DNA of 64,000 nt from Ceratodon purpureus (Eukaryota > Streptophyta > Bryopsida > Pseudoditrichales > Ditrichaceae), in contig CM026431.1 of the NCBI GenBank assembly GCA_014871385.1, positions 4,628,604 through 4,692,603 of the forward strand, given 5' to 3'. Position 1 is the first letter of the stretch. Each line of letters opens with the position of its first letter. Positions 34,201 to 45,929 of this stretch are shown in pieces. Position numbers and translations under genes: made by a program. The notes beneath the pieces are model-generated. The model ran no database searches and was not told the DNA's origin. It saw only the letters and a program-made list of their open reading frames with translations.

Positions 34201-36646
34201 TGGATTCAGGCAATTTTCGATAGAATTGTGCAGTGTTCAGTATCGTAGAGTCTGTTAGATTATTCCGATGACCATTGGGTAGTGATTGTGCACCTGGTTT
34301 ACTCGTTTACTCCCAGACTGAGGAGCCATTGCCGTGGCTGCGTAAGAGAACAGAAGAGGGACACCGTTTCTTGAGTCTGTCTGTATGTTTCGGTCTACAG
34401 TCTGTCTGTTTCTTTTGCATTTTAATTTCCAAAAACTGAAATCCTACTGTGGATGCTTTGCCAGGTTATTGCATATGTGAAAGATGAAGGAACAAATCTG
34501 ATCACTTTAGCCAACGCTTTGTCCTTTGTGGTGAGCTGCGATGTGCTTGGCTTAAAGGCACCATACAGTGGAACGTGTTTTGGGCATGTCATGAGTAAAG
34601 TGTGTCAGTATGGCACAAATTCAGATACGATTTGTGCCTCAATGAAGCATGTATCCTTGAAGAACGCTCAAAGTACCTTGCAGAAAACAATAACTTGGAC
34701 CAAGAAGAGCGGCAAGGGTCGGCAGGAGTGGGAGAAAGCATGCATTGAAGCTGGTTTACCAAGCCGTAGGTTGAAGACTCCTGTAAAGACTCGATTTGCT
34801 TCTAAAGTGACTCTGTTTCAGGAGACCTTGGAGTATGCATCGGCTATCAACATTTGTTATCAGCGGCAGACACTCCAACTACAAGCTCGTGTTCCATCTG
34901 GTTTGACGTGGGCAATAGCTAGAGCGGTTTGTGATATACTCAACCCTGTGGTTGAGGCTTGCATTCTGAACCAAACGCGTGGTTTTTGGTTGCTATCTGA
35001 TGCTCTTGTCTCAGCCATGACAATCTCTGTGAAGCTACGAATCGAGAGTAACCGGCGGGAGCTTGCAGTGCCGTCGCTGGAAGTCGGCAGTTTTGACAGT
35101 GAGCTGGAGATTATGCATGGACGAATAGCCAAAGCGGGTTGTGGAGTCTTAGAGCCATTCCTGGATTTTGCTTTCAAGTTCAGCAAGGAAAAGGCTCACA
35201 ACATGGTTGCCATCATGCTAGACCCTCGACACAAGAGCTTGCAGTCCATATCTAAATTTGTGGGTCCTCAGACTGCGAAGCTTGTAGTCATGGAGTACGA
35301 TCGCTTGGTTCTCCTTCCCCTTCTCATGCAGGTGCACATGCACTTGAATCCAAGAACTCAGACGACGTTGGTTCAGGCTGATATGTGTGATTCCGTTGAA
35401 GTGGACCAGTTCGCTCTCTTCGGTGCAGGAGCTTCGGAGGATGAAGCTGCAGAGGGGCTGTTACAGAAGGAACTCTCACTATTTCGTCGTCTGGTGATAA
35501 AGTCATGTGATCTGGAGGAAGGGCCTTTGGAGTGGTGGAGGGTGAATGAAGCATTATTCCCATGTGTGGGCTTCCTTGCTCGACAGTATCTTGGAATTCC
35601 TGGTTCTCAAATTGAAACTGAGAGGATCTTCTCAGTTGCTGGCATTCTCACCAACTTGCGACGGAGTAGGTTAGGCCTAGACAACTTAAATAATCTCATC
35701 ATGATCTATAAAAATTGGCCAAGTGATTCGCGAACTGATTGCAAGCTATATGAGCACCTTGCAGATTTCTACTCTGCTGAAGCTGCAATTCTTGAAGAAA
35801 ACGAGGATGAATTGGCTCAAGAAGGCTTGTTTGAAGAAGTCAGTGATGAGTGATTTTCTGCGTCACTGTAGAATTGCGCACTGTTCATCACAGCACCGCA
35901 GGACAGGATGAAGAAGCTCTCTAGACTTCAACCCATAGCTTCGGTATGTGGAATTTTGTGTTGATGCAGACTGAGTTTGTAAGCTCTCTGTTTACTGCTC
36001 TGTGTTTTGAAACAAGTGAGCTGCTTTATAATTTTTGCATATCACAGTTCGGGAGCTCAGTTTCTGCAGATATCTTGATACTTGTTGAACAGGACCTGTG
36101 TCTCATAAGTTCCGGTGGGCAGAGGAATTCCTTTTGTGAGACCTTATTCCTGCCTTCCAGCAGTGGGATTAAATGTGTGTGCAGGTGGAGATGGTTTTTG
36201 TTTCTGGAGTACAACAGTATGTGGATTCTATGTTATGATGGCACATTGAGTCTGTTTTTTTTGCACAATTTCAGAGAGTGAGAGCTGTCTGTGTTAATGA
36301 GTTGATTGTTTTATTTGAGATGCACCGTGTTGTGAAGTTTACATGAATAGGCTTAGATGTGGCTGCAGGAAATCACTTTAGAGAAGCTCATATTGATGCA
36401 ACTTGGATTCATGGTAATACCCGACCAGTATATAGGGTTGCACTGGTATTAAAATTCTACTACCATGGTATTGCTACCCGGATATAAAAAAAAAAATAGA
36501 ACTGTAATTGATACAAGGCGGATATATAAATTTCAAAAAAACCAATTTATATGTATACCCTTATTTCCATGATTTTATATTCATCCATTATACCCACACC
36601 CGTGAGCATGAGAAAAAACCAATACCCGCCCAACTCTGGTCTTGTC
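31227..36646 (+). mobile_element. Complete hAT DNA transposon with target-site duplications
   Basis: The element runs from 31235 to 36638 (5404 bp). Its ends are a perfect 17-bp terminal inverted repeat, CAGAGTTGGGCGGGTAT, and it is bordered by identical 8-bp target duplications GTCTTGTC at 31227-31234 and 36639-36646. Subterminal regions contain several ACCCG/CGGGT strings in both orientations. It carries one transposase gene with all exons open. The 8-bp duplication, the CAGAG terminus and the hATC domain all agree with the hAT superfamily. Perfect ends and an open gene suggest a fairly recent insertion. Confidence 0.96.
31851..35853 (+). CDS. hAT transposase
   Basis: Three exons, 31851-32474, 33475-33879 and 34465-35853, join in phase 0 at both junctions and encode 805 residues without a stop. 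The N-terminal third holds a BED-type zinc finger (SPVWAFFQLL, CVICHP, then the SLKKHVDSAH end) and a basic linker (RTKNKKRKS). The catalytic core begins with SVTFDLWMSRGTQDTF, containing the first acidic residue, then VIAYVKDEGTNL with the second. The C-terminus is a canonical hATC dimerisation domain (WWRVNEALFPCVGFLARQYL, then IETERIFSVAG). All parts expected of an active enzyme are visible. Intron 1 is exactly 1000 bases and is bordered by a 19-bp direct repeat; intron 2 is 585 bases. The ATG at 31851 is preferred to upstream non-ATG codons. The remaining internal non-coding DNA, 35854-36620, shows nothing else. Confidence 0.95.
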
Positions 36647-36799
36647 ATTCTCATCTTCTTTAGGCTCGGGCTTCAATTTCTCTAACTCCAACTTATGAGC
36701 TTTCTTCATGTGTTCATTGAAGTGATACTTGTGTTTGAAAGGTCCATATGGACACTTCCGATTGTTCACACTTACAAGGCACAAGTAGGGGTCATCTTT

Positions 36800-37215
36800 A
36801 CCCTTACCTTTGGACCAATGCTCTCCTTCAATTGCATCACCCATCTTTTCCACCACTGTAGGTATCTCATCCCCATTCCTATTCTTCTTCACAATGGCTA
36901 TAAAAAATCACAATTAAAAATCATTTAGTTCCAAATAGCATTAGAATTTCTAGACTCAAAATTCCATAATTCTAAATCCAAAAGAATTGCAAACATTTCA
37001 AAAAACACTTAGCTTTACCTTTAGGCAAATGCTCTCCTTGAATTGCATGGTCCAAGTTGTCCACCACTCTAAGTCTCTCACCTCCATTCTTACTCCTCTT
37101 CCTCTTCACCATGGCTACAAAAAATCACAATTGAAATTCAATTAGTTCCAAATAACATTATAACTTCTAAACTCAAAACTCTATAATTCTAAATCCAAAA
37201 GATTTGCAAACATTT
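36800..37215 (-). repeat. Tandem duplication of an exon and its intron
   Basis: About 36800-36995 and 37011-37215 are two diverged copies in direct orientation. Each includes an exon end resembling EGEHWSKGK / QGEHLPKGK, the codons for IVKKNRNG / MVKRKRSKNG, and the upstream intron with TAGTTCCAAATA and TCTAAATCCAAAAG. The duplication places two similar exons in series in the split zinc-finger gene. Confidence 0.85.
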
Positions 37216-38400
37216 AAAAAATAAACTCCAAGATTGAATGTAATTACAAAAGAGCATATAATTGGACATTTAGTACTTTGTAATACAAAACTAGAAGCCT
37301 ACAATCAACATTCAACTAAACCTCATATATGTTACACTTTAAGAAGTTCATACAATGAGAAAAGTAGCTACAATACTAAACCCTAATTCTCCAAAAAAAA
37401 TAGAAACTTAGAAAATGAAAATACAATCCATACACACTTCTTCAACACAATTCATACATACAAGAATTGAATGATTCTAAACCAATGCACAATCAAACAT
37501 CAAGACAAATGTAGAAAATAGCTTGCATCAACATACATTAGAAATCATTTGTTATAAGTTTGAGGCTTGTATTTACCCTAATACCTAATACTAATTCTAA
37601 CTCTTTTCTTTCTTCTTAAACCTACACTTCAAAGTACAAAAAGATAACAAATAATTATCAATAAAATATGAAAGACATGCAACTTAACAACCTAAAATAT
37701 ATCTAACTAGAACTTCTCATTCCAAGGTAAAAGCCACAAAAACAACCAAAACTAGACACCAAACAAGCAATAAGAAGCAATGAAGCAATCATAACAAGGA
37801 ATAATAACAAGCAATGAATAAATTAAAATACAACGACTGTACCTGAGGGCGGTTGCTGCAGGGCGAGACGGACAGGGCTCCTGGGGAAGGCGAGGTGGCG
37901 AGGGCGAGGTGGAGACGGCGATGGCGACAGGCGACAGGCGAGCGAGGGAGAGCGGACTGACAGAGTCGACGGGGGGGAGGGTCGACAGGGTTGCTGCGAG
38001 GCGGGAAACGGAAAGGGGGCGGGGGCAGTGGGAGCGGGGGGAACCGGGAGCGCGGGTGGGGAACGGCAGGGGGAACGGCGAGGGGGAACGGCAGGGGGGG
38101 AACTGGGCAACCTGCGGTTACGTGGATGGGAGGGGGATGACGCCCCACACTCCGTCCCGCGAGGGTACCAGTGTGGGGGTCAATCCTCCCCAGGCCCGAG
38201 GTTACAGGTTACCTCCCCCTTTCTAACTTCGGAGTCAAAATATCTTGAACTACTCCTCTGATTCCTTGAGAGTTCCGAGAGAGGTGGAGAGACCTTACAG
38301 GAATAGGGTTCCAAATGGTGCAGAGTCTGTCCCCGCCTTATACACCCAGACATCCGGTTTAAGCATTTCAATAATCTTTGAATTCACCTAGGTTTTTGTC
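37113..38400 (-). other. Upstream region of the split gene; GC-rich leader and repeat
   Basis: From 37216 to 37840 the sequence is AT-rich and looks intronic. At 37843 it switches abruptly to a very GC-rich, purine-skewed stretch up to about 38150. On the minus strand that stretch is C/T-rich and ends in CCCTCAG|GTACAG, a plausible leader exon and donor. About 38120-38240 resembles, in inverted form, the repeat at 25.17-25.26 kb. Open frames in the GC-rich part are low complexity (Pro/Arg/Ser) and not convincing proteins. Confidence 0.45.
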
Positions 38401-40464
38401 AAAACCTTTTTACTTTACACTTCCATGCTTATAGTCATGTAATTCTTGTAATGTACGATTCGTAGTTTTTCTAAAAACAATTTGAGTTGTACTCTATTTA
38501 CAAATCTGCCTCTGGTACAATGTATAAGCTTGCTTATCTAGAAAAATTCTCTTCATTTTTCAATTAAATTAGTCTATCTGTGGAAAAATGGAAAATAAAT
38601 ATTCATGTCGGAGCAATTCTGATGTAAATGTAATTCTTCCTCTATATTGAATAATATGGATAAACATCCAAATTATTGATGTCCGGTTTATATATTCTAC
38701 ATCAATAACATAAATCAACATTACTCTGAAAAATCTAAAATTTTGTAGCGAAAATTATATCTTGATTATTTAAATATTTAATTTCAAAGAAATTAACAAC
38801 TAGGCTACTAGCATTTCTTCAAGATGTGATTACTCTTTACGGTTTTTTGAACAGGCTATAGCCTATACTATCAAAAACCCATAGTGAGAACTTAGATACT
38901 TTTGAGATAATAGGTCAGAATGTTTTATTTTTATTTTCCTTAATAGAAGTAGTGCTTTTAAAAACAAAACAAAAAAATCAAATATAAAGTAAATTAAAAA
39001 TAAAAATAGTAAAATTATAACTTAGATTGGTACCATTCAGTTTATACCTTGTTGTTATTCTAATTAATTTGAAATACTGAAAATTTTAAGGACAGTTTCT
39101 ACAAAAGTGATTCACAAGAGCATGGATGTATTCTTGATGAGAAGCATAACCATACATAACATATATTCTGTCTATGCTCTGAGAAATGTTACAGTGCTAA
39201 ATTTTGACAGTATTGGATGGATTATATGACGAACATGTTGCAATTCACTTCGGTACTGTAGACATACGACAGTGGCAGGAAGTGTCTCTTTTTTCAAAAT
39301 TACTCAATCACAACATCACAACAAGGTATGGAAAGGGTTCAGTTCTTCAGTCTCAAAATATTTTGCCGCCTTAACTTTCAACTCTCAGTATACAAGTAAT
39401 ATCAATGAGTAAACTATATCAATATTGTTTCAGGGTAAGAGAGTAGGAAAAAGAACCTAACCACATAGCCTAGGTATAGTTCTGAATACAGGGCCTCTGT
39501 TCGATACAAATTTCAACGACATTAGAAAGGTTAGTGTAATTAACTAGCTACATTAGATAAGATCAGTAGTCACGGTGAGTAGATCAATCCCTATCCGCGG
39601 TAGCTATAAGCATTCTCCATCAGCGCAGCTATCCTCTCCGACGCGTTGCTGGCAATTTCCCAATGATTTTTAAGAGGTGAAAAATAAGTGGAAATTTTGA
39701 ATTTATTTTTGAAGGATGTATTGTTTATAGAAATACTTTTAAAATGAATTGTTTCAAAAATAGATCAATACAATCAAACTTTAATTATAAAAAAATTCAA
39801 AAATAATTTACATTTTTGTAGTATATGAAAACTTGATATTTCAAAAAGAAATTGGTGTTCTAAACATTATGTTGCATATTTCTCTTTTTATAATTATAAA
39901 TGCAACTTATAATAATTTCAACTAATCGCACAGAAATTCTAATATAAAATATAATTTTTCAAATAAATATTACTTGAAAAAAATTTAATGAAGATTGAAT
40001 ATGATTTTGGACTTTCACCTCACAAATAATCTCTAATTATCATAATTCACATATTCTTTTTGAAAATGATTTTCATCAAAGTTGTAACAATTGTATATTA
40101 TAACACATTTGATTTTGATCAAACACCCTTGATACCTTAGGGATTTAGGTATGCTTATATTTATATAGATAAATTTTATAAATGATATCACCTATTTCAA
40201 TAGCAAGATTTTTAAGAAAAATTATCCAAAAAAATGTGGTTTCTCTGGAACCACTTTGGTCACGAAAAGTTTAAAGCACTTTAAAAGTGTACCTCCATCC
40301 AAACTCTTGCCTCAATGTAGCCTTTACCCTGATCTTTTTATTTGCATTATTTACATTAATGTAGCTAATATTTGCTTAATGGGTAGGATGGACTGGGAGT
40401 GAATGTTATCCGTGTTCTTTATGTCTTCTAGTCTGTCATGTTGTTGTTTCACTCAAAATGCTCT

Positions 40465-40856
40465 AAGGTATACACACCTATGACCGATAACTTAAGTATT
40501 TCAGCATAGTAAATCTTGGGTTTTCAATAAGGAGTTATTTTTTGTGCGTAGTATCATAAGGTTCATGAAGAATGAGCATTTTTTCAAAATTAATTCAGTA
40601 AAATTCAAATTACTACAAAACTTTTTGTTCAAAAGTGGCACTGACCCATGACTGACATATAGGTGTACCAATAACCGACAACAACAAGAGTAGTGAACAA
40701 CGACATGTCCATAACACTCAGAGTGGCATTCTATTGGAAGATGCATCCTAGATCTACTGTTCATCAATTCTCGGTTACTGGTTTTCCATTGCTCTGCAAT
40801 GGAGAAGCCTACATATCAGTCATAGGTTCATTATCCGTCATGGGTGTGTATACCTT
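40465..40856. repeat. 392-bp segment bounded by a 27-bp inverted repeat
   Basis: AAGGTATACACACC at 40465 opens a 27-base block that matches the reverse complement of 40830-40856 at 24 of 27 positions. A further diverged inverted pair (ATGACTGACATATAGG near 40650 and its complement near 40810) lies inside. It could be a small non-autonomous transposon, though no clear target duplication flanks it. Confidence 0.55.
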
Positions 40857-43293
40857 ATTGATCATGGTACAAGTTTTATTTATGTTATATGAAATTGCTC
40901 TCACCACATCAAATGCACATGAATTCTTTGTTTAAACCTTTTGTGCTATGAAACATTATTTGGTCACTGCTTGCATGATTTTTGCAATACCTTTAAATCT
41001 GAAGAGAATTTAATCCTAAAGGCCCTTGAGACCCGATTCGGGTCGCAGCACTTCTGGGCAGGCTATTCTAAGGTATTAGAATTTAATTAATTTCTGAATT
41101 TTTTACTACATGTAGCTCTCAATGATAGCTTTCAAATGGCGCAAATTTCAAAGCATTTGGAGTCACGATGCAAATGTTATAAATTTTAAAAGAATTTGCT
41201 CTAAATTTGGGCAGCCAATAACCAAAAGAAATCTCCCATTTTCTGCCCAAGTTGCTTATCATTCAATAGGGCAGAAAGTAACAAGACAAATTGTCAAAGG
41301 GTGGGCATTTGCAAAATAACGGGCTTAATATTTTTTCATCCATACACATTCATGATGGTTATCATCTAATTGAAATTTTTCATCTAATTAACCATTTCCA
41401 TCTAAAAAGATTGCTAATTTTTTCATCCCGATGGCATCCAAAATTAGTTTTTCATCCATATAAAATATTTCATCCCATCTTTATTTTTCACCTAAACTTG
41501 ATAAATTTCATGCAATATCTATGACATGGCAGAGGGTCCATCCACAGGACCCCTTTTTACCAAAACTACCCTTTGAAATAAAAGGGAAAAATACAATTTA
41601 CACTTCAAAAAATTCTCTAAATTTGAGATCTACTCCGATTGCATTGAAATCTTTTATGCCATCTTTTGCCCATTAACTTCAACATATTTACCGTTCGCAT
41701 TTTCAATTGGACATTTTTAGACTATCCTTTAAGTAGTTTTAATTTTGGATAATGTAAGGCAATTTCAGCACGCCCTTTCACAAAATCAAGGATTTTTTTG
41801 CCTTCTCAAGCCCGTGCGAGGCTCAAACTTTGTGAGCTTATACCTAACTTCCATACCAAAAGGAATCGATGATACTTCATAGATCAAATGTGTTTGCAAA
41901 GTATAGTTTTTGGGCATCAAAAGTTTGGTGTACTCACGGGGTAGTGTCAAGAAAAACTTTTGAAGTGACTTCAAACATTATAATCTTGCAATCTGTACAG
42001 TGGATTGTCCTCAAAATTGGTATACACCTATTTTGATAAGATAATTACAAGATCCTATGGTCAAATATTCAATTTGATTTCTAAATTTAGAAATCGGTAG
42101 ATTTTTTTTAGTAGGGGTAGGTTTTTGGCAGTTTTGGCTCAAGGGCCTTTAGGGTTTAACTTTTATTAGAACCATTCAGAGTTGCACTATGGAAATATGA
42201 AATTGGTGCAACAATTCATATCACAAATTATGGAATCCCCTGTCTTGTAAAACACACAAATATACACTGCAATTCAGTATGCAATGACATGATTTGTGAG
42301 AGAAGATGAATGCAACTGAGCAAAAGAGTTATTTCCAGATGGATGAACAAATAGACAAAATATTCTACTCCAAACATATAGGGTAGTTTTTGCACTATCT
42401 TTCATAAACAATACAACATAATTTCTTTTTTTTTTGAAATTACCATAATTCTATGTACTTCTAATGGTTTCGAGTAAATTTTCTATCTTGTACATATGTA
42501 GTAGAATCAATGCTTTTGTATACCAAAGAAACCCAAACTAACGATTTGTTGAATTAGATTTTCCATTAGGACTTCAAATTTCATGCGTCTTGTAAAGAGC
42601 TCAAATAAATTCTTCTTTGACAAGAAGTTGGTCTAACATGTAACATTTCTTCTTACCAAGTAAAGAAAAGTTGTAACATGATGTTATGTTTTATAATTGG
42701 TTGTAATTTTTTTCTTAAATTAACTTTTATTGTAACTGGATTTATAAATTCTACCATCTTTAGACAAGGTAATCTTGTGGACCAATATGATTCTTAGATA
42801 TGAGTATTTTACTACTCAAACTACGTCGTCCTCTTAGTGAATGTTTATTTCGATGAAGGTCTAATAGTTTACTCTACACCCAAAAGCAATTTTTTGGTTT
42901 ATATATATAAATCACATATGTATCATAAGGTCATGATACCTTAAAGCCACCAATCAAAGAAAACTTATCAATAGATTAGCCATTCCTTAAATCCTATCAA
43001 ATCTGATTCTCTAAAGAAATATTATGCACTAAAAAGTAACACCTTAATGAAATCAAGCGTTGAGAAATCTTGAGTAAATTTTAGTATTAGATTTAGAACA
43101 TTTAGAACATTATCCTCAGCAAGAATTAATACCACACGTGTTTCAATATGAACAAATTTATTGATTAAGATGGACTCCAAAAATTCTTTTCACTTTCAAA
43201 ACTTGTATAAGTTTCAATGTTGGAAAATAAATCATGCAGAAATTTGCATTCCCCTGAAAACAAACTTCCCATCCAAGAAAATTATCATCTTAT

Positions 43294-43433
43294 CAATGGT
43301 TGATCCACAAATATTGCAAATAGCTTAACTCCTAAAGGACAAAGGGGTATTTCCACAGTTTTTCAATGGTTGATCCACAAATATTGCAAATAGCTTAACT
43401 CCTAAAGGACAAAGGGGTATTTCCACAGTTTTT
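43294..43433. repeat. Perfect 70-bp tandem duplication
   Basis: The unit starting CAATGGTTGATCCACAAATA occupies 43294-43363 and is repeated without change at 43364-43433. Identity implies a recent event. It lies in non-coding AT-rich DNA. Confidence 0.95.
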
Positions 43434-45050
43434 CAGTACCTACAGTGCCATTCTGAGATCTTCCAAAGTGAGACAAATTTGAAAATCACCATAAGTAATT
43501 TAACTGTAAGATCTTTGAAAGTAGTGGGCTACCAAATTTTTAACCAAATTTTGGATTTGGAGAAGCAACGGATTGGAAGATAATAACATGTGAACTTTGG
43601 AAGATTAGTGAATTTATGAAATACTAACAATGAGTTTCCGAGTTTGAGTGAAAATTGCTACTTCAGAAATTTATAAGAATTGGCAACTAAAGCTAATTCT
43701 CTTCTCCGGTATTTTAGAAACATGCACAATTTTTTAAATATTTTTTTGAGTTACCAATTTGGAGAAAATGAGTTTTACCTAAGTGTTGCTCTGAATTTTG
43801 TTTTTTTCAACAAGGCACTTTTTGGCAAATTCAAAAGGGTTTTTGATAAATCCAAAACGGTGAAGCCATAAAGTAGTGGTCCTACAAGCATTCCCAAAAA
43901 AAAAACCCACAAGCAGAGATCTTCATTTCAATGCACAATGTGCTCAAAGTACAGTTCAAACATTTTCTTAATACAAACACTAACTTCACTATAGAAACAC
44001 CTCACCGACCCATGTTTTTTTTTTTTTCTAAAATCAGGGTTTCACTTTTTCAATAAAATTTTAGCGTCTCCTTATTACCAACTTGATTCTAAAGAGGTTA
44101 GGAACAAAAAACACTCAAATCCGACCCTTCTAAGGCATTTTATTGGATTTTCTATTTCTAGCGCAACCCAAAAATGATTGCTTCGTCCTTTAGGGGTTAA
44201 GTTATTAGAATTAGGTATCTTTACCTTGATTGAAAAATCTACAAGTCCCATTAAAGTAAACCATCCTAAAATCACTACAATAAAGAATGCTTCCTTTTGG
44301 AAATATTGTGTGAAATATCAATATTCATAAATGAAAAATAATATGATTTTTGACCACCACTAGACTAGCCCATTACCACTTAATCAATAGTCACTCAATA
44401 TTATTTAATGAATGCAAAAGCAATTGAATTTCATTCACATACCACCATCTACAAAACCTATTAACACTGCATGATTTCAATAAAAGAAAATGTATCACCA
44501 TATCTCATATATCAATTGGTCTTACCATACCACCTATGTTCCATGATACCAATTGAACCAGATTTCAGCCTATAATCACCATTCTTGCATTCATTGTCGC
44601 CAATGACTTGAGTTTAGAGGCTAATGAATGTATTCTTAATAGTTGTTGGACATTTTTACATGTGGCAATTGGTAGTCATAAGATAAAGCACTTTTGTATT
44701 CTTTTCGGGCTCCAACATAGGTTCCTCAGTTACCCTCATAATTTCCATTTAGTAACATTCTACTTTTAAAACCTACCCTATCGTCCACACCAACACCAAT
44801 AAATAAAAATCTCATGAACTTACCTAAAAAGTGACAAAATCACTCAAGACTTTTTTCCATGTGGAGATTGGTTGAGTGGAGGGCACTAAAAGAGAAGAAT
44901 TGAAGGCTCTAAAACTACTCATGCTCCAACCCATTTCGATACAAATGAAATTATACTCTTAATTTCTCCTATTTCCACCCATTTCTGTAGAGCTTCCTTC
45001 GTTTGAGCATTAGGGGAAAAATCAGGTCACAAAGAGGCTTTACAAACTGG

Positions 45051-45929
45051 CACGTGAGAAGAAAAAAAGAGGGTGCCCGTGCACTTTTGACGGTTGCACC
45101 AATGGTGCCACCGTGGTGCTAGTCCTACTAGTGAGAGGGGTCGAACTAATAGCCTCAAACTTCGACAGCGTGTGTCTAGCGTTGCTACAGTGGCAACGCT
45201 GACAGCATGCGGAGCTGTTGGGTACAGATCCCAAGCCAGCCAGCTCGTGTCAACAATCTTTCTGCCAACGCATTCAATGAGGGATTTACGAGTGAGCCCA
45301 CCTACCTCCTCCACCGACGACTTGTGCTGCTTCATCTCTGCCGAAGTTGTTGCCACCGGTTAGGGAAATTGGGTGCAGCCAGCAGAGGTTAGTCGCCTAT
45401 ACAATGTGCTTGTGACATCATGTTTGGTTTAGTATATGTTTTATCCTCCTTAGTCTACCGCTCTGCAACCTTCTCCCTTGATGAATGCAAGTCTACTTCT
45501 AGAACATCTTGCTGCCAGCAAAGTTTTGGGTTCAGGACAATGGCGACTTTCACAAATTAGTACAACAAGGTGGCACCCACATGTACAAAATGCAAATACA
45601 ATAGGATGACATTCATCATAAGTGTCCAAAAAAAGGAGGTTTGAATTCCACAAGGTCTAAGCCTCACTATCAGAACTACTTACATACTGTTGAGCCCTGA
45701 CAACAACTACTCGCTACCACCGTAGTTGAGAATATAGAGTCGGAAATCAAGGCAGCACATGAAAATAAAACGTGGAACAACGTCTATGCCGCTAATACTA
45801 ATCCACTATGGCACTATCTACAACAAAAACAAAAATCTATGGCACTGCTGAGGTTTCGATGGCGTCAATAAGCTGGTCAAGGGCATCTGGATCCGGGCCT
45901 CCCGATGTCTCCTCGGACTATGTGACACT
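45051..45929. other. Non-coding spacer with a CACTAGTAG-like string and a hairpin
   Basis: I see no supported gene. CCTACTAGTG at 45124-45133 reads CACTAGTAGG on the minus strand and recalls a CACTA end, but it is not paired with the terminus at 24862. AGCGTTGC and GCAACGCT form a perfect 8-bp hairpin arm pair at about 45178-45200. Open frames here overlap on both strands and have no known motifs. Confidence 0.4.

Larger units (their letters stand above)
30247..37112 (-). pseudogene. Zinc-finger/acidic-tail gene split by an hAT insertion
   Basis: Exons on the minus strand are 37112-37019, 36897-36639 (interrupted by the hAT element), 31226-30771 and 30661-30247. Leaving out the hAT element and one copy of its target duplication, all phases fit, giving about 407 codons with a single TAG at 31087-31085. 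The product starts MVKRKRSKNGGERL. It has a C2H2-like finger (LCLVSVNNRKCPYGPF then HFNEHMKKAHK), a lysine-rich stretch, a conserved-looking middle (EEFLGVESLGKGNLNF) and a very acidic Asp/Glu/Gly tail. I do not recognise the family. It ends 0.3 kb from the MULE right array and is convergent with the transposase, so it may be a second gene of a larger MULE, as mudrB is in MuDR, or an unrelated host gene. A GC-rich leader (37843-38150) with a CAG|GTACAG donor may precede it. Confidence 0.65.
38401..45050. other. AT-rich gene-poor block
   Basis: Over 6.6 kb of strongly AT-rich sequence shows no open frame with a recognisable product. It contains homopolymer runs, a TTTTCATC-rich patch at about 41330-41520, a 27-bp inverted pair (40465 and 40856), and a perfect 70-bp tandem duplication (43294). 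It may be old, decayed transposon sequence, but I cannot name a family. Confidence 0.5.

Noticed and set aside
37789-38226. Pro/Arg/Ser-rich proteins on either strand
   Set aside because: Overlapping frames on both strands of a GC-rich, skewed stretch; the composition reflects nucleotide bias and the region looks like a leader exon or repeat.
24862-45133. One 20-kb CACTA element from 24862 to 45133
   Set aside because: The two ends share only the first few bases, and subterminal sequences do not match.
45027-45363. Overlapping ORFs of about 90-109 residues on both strands
   Set aside because: Mirror-image frames over the same DNA with no family resemblance; probably chance in a GC-richer patch.
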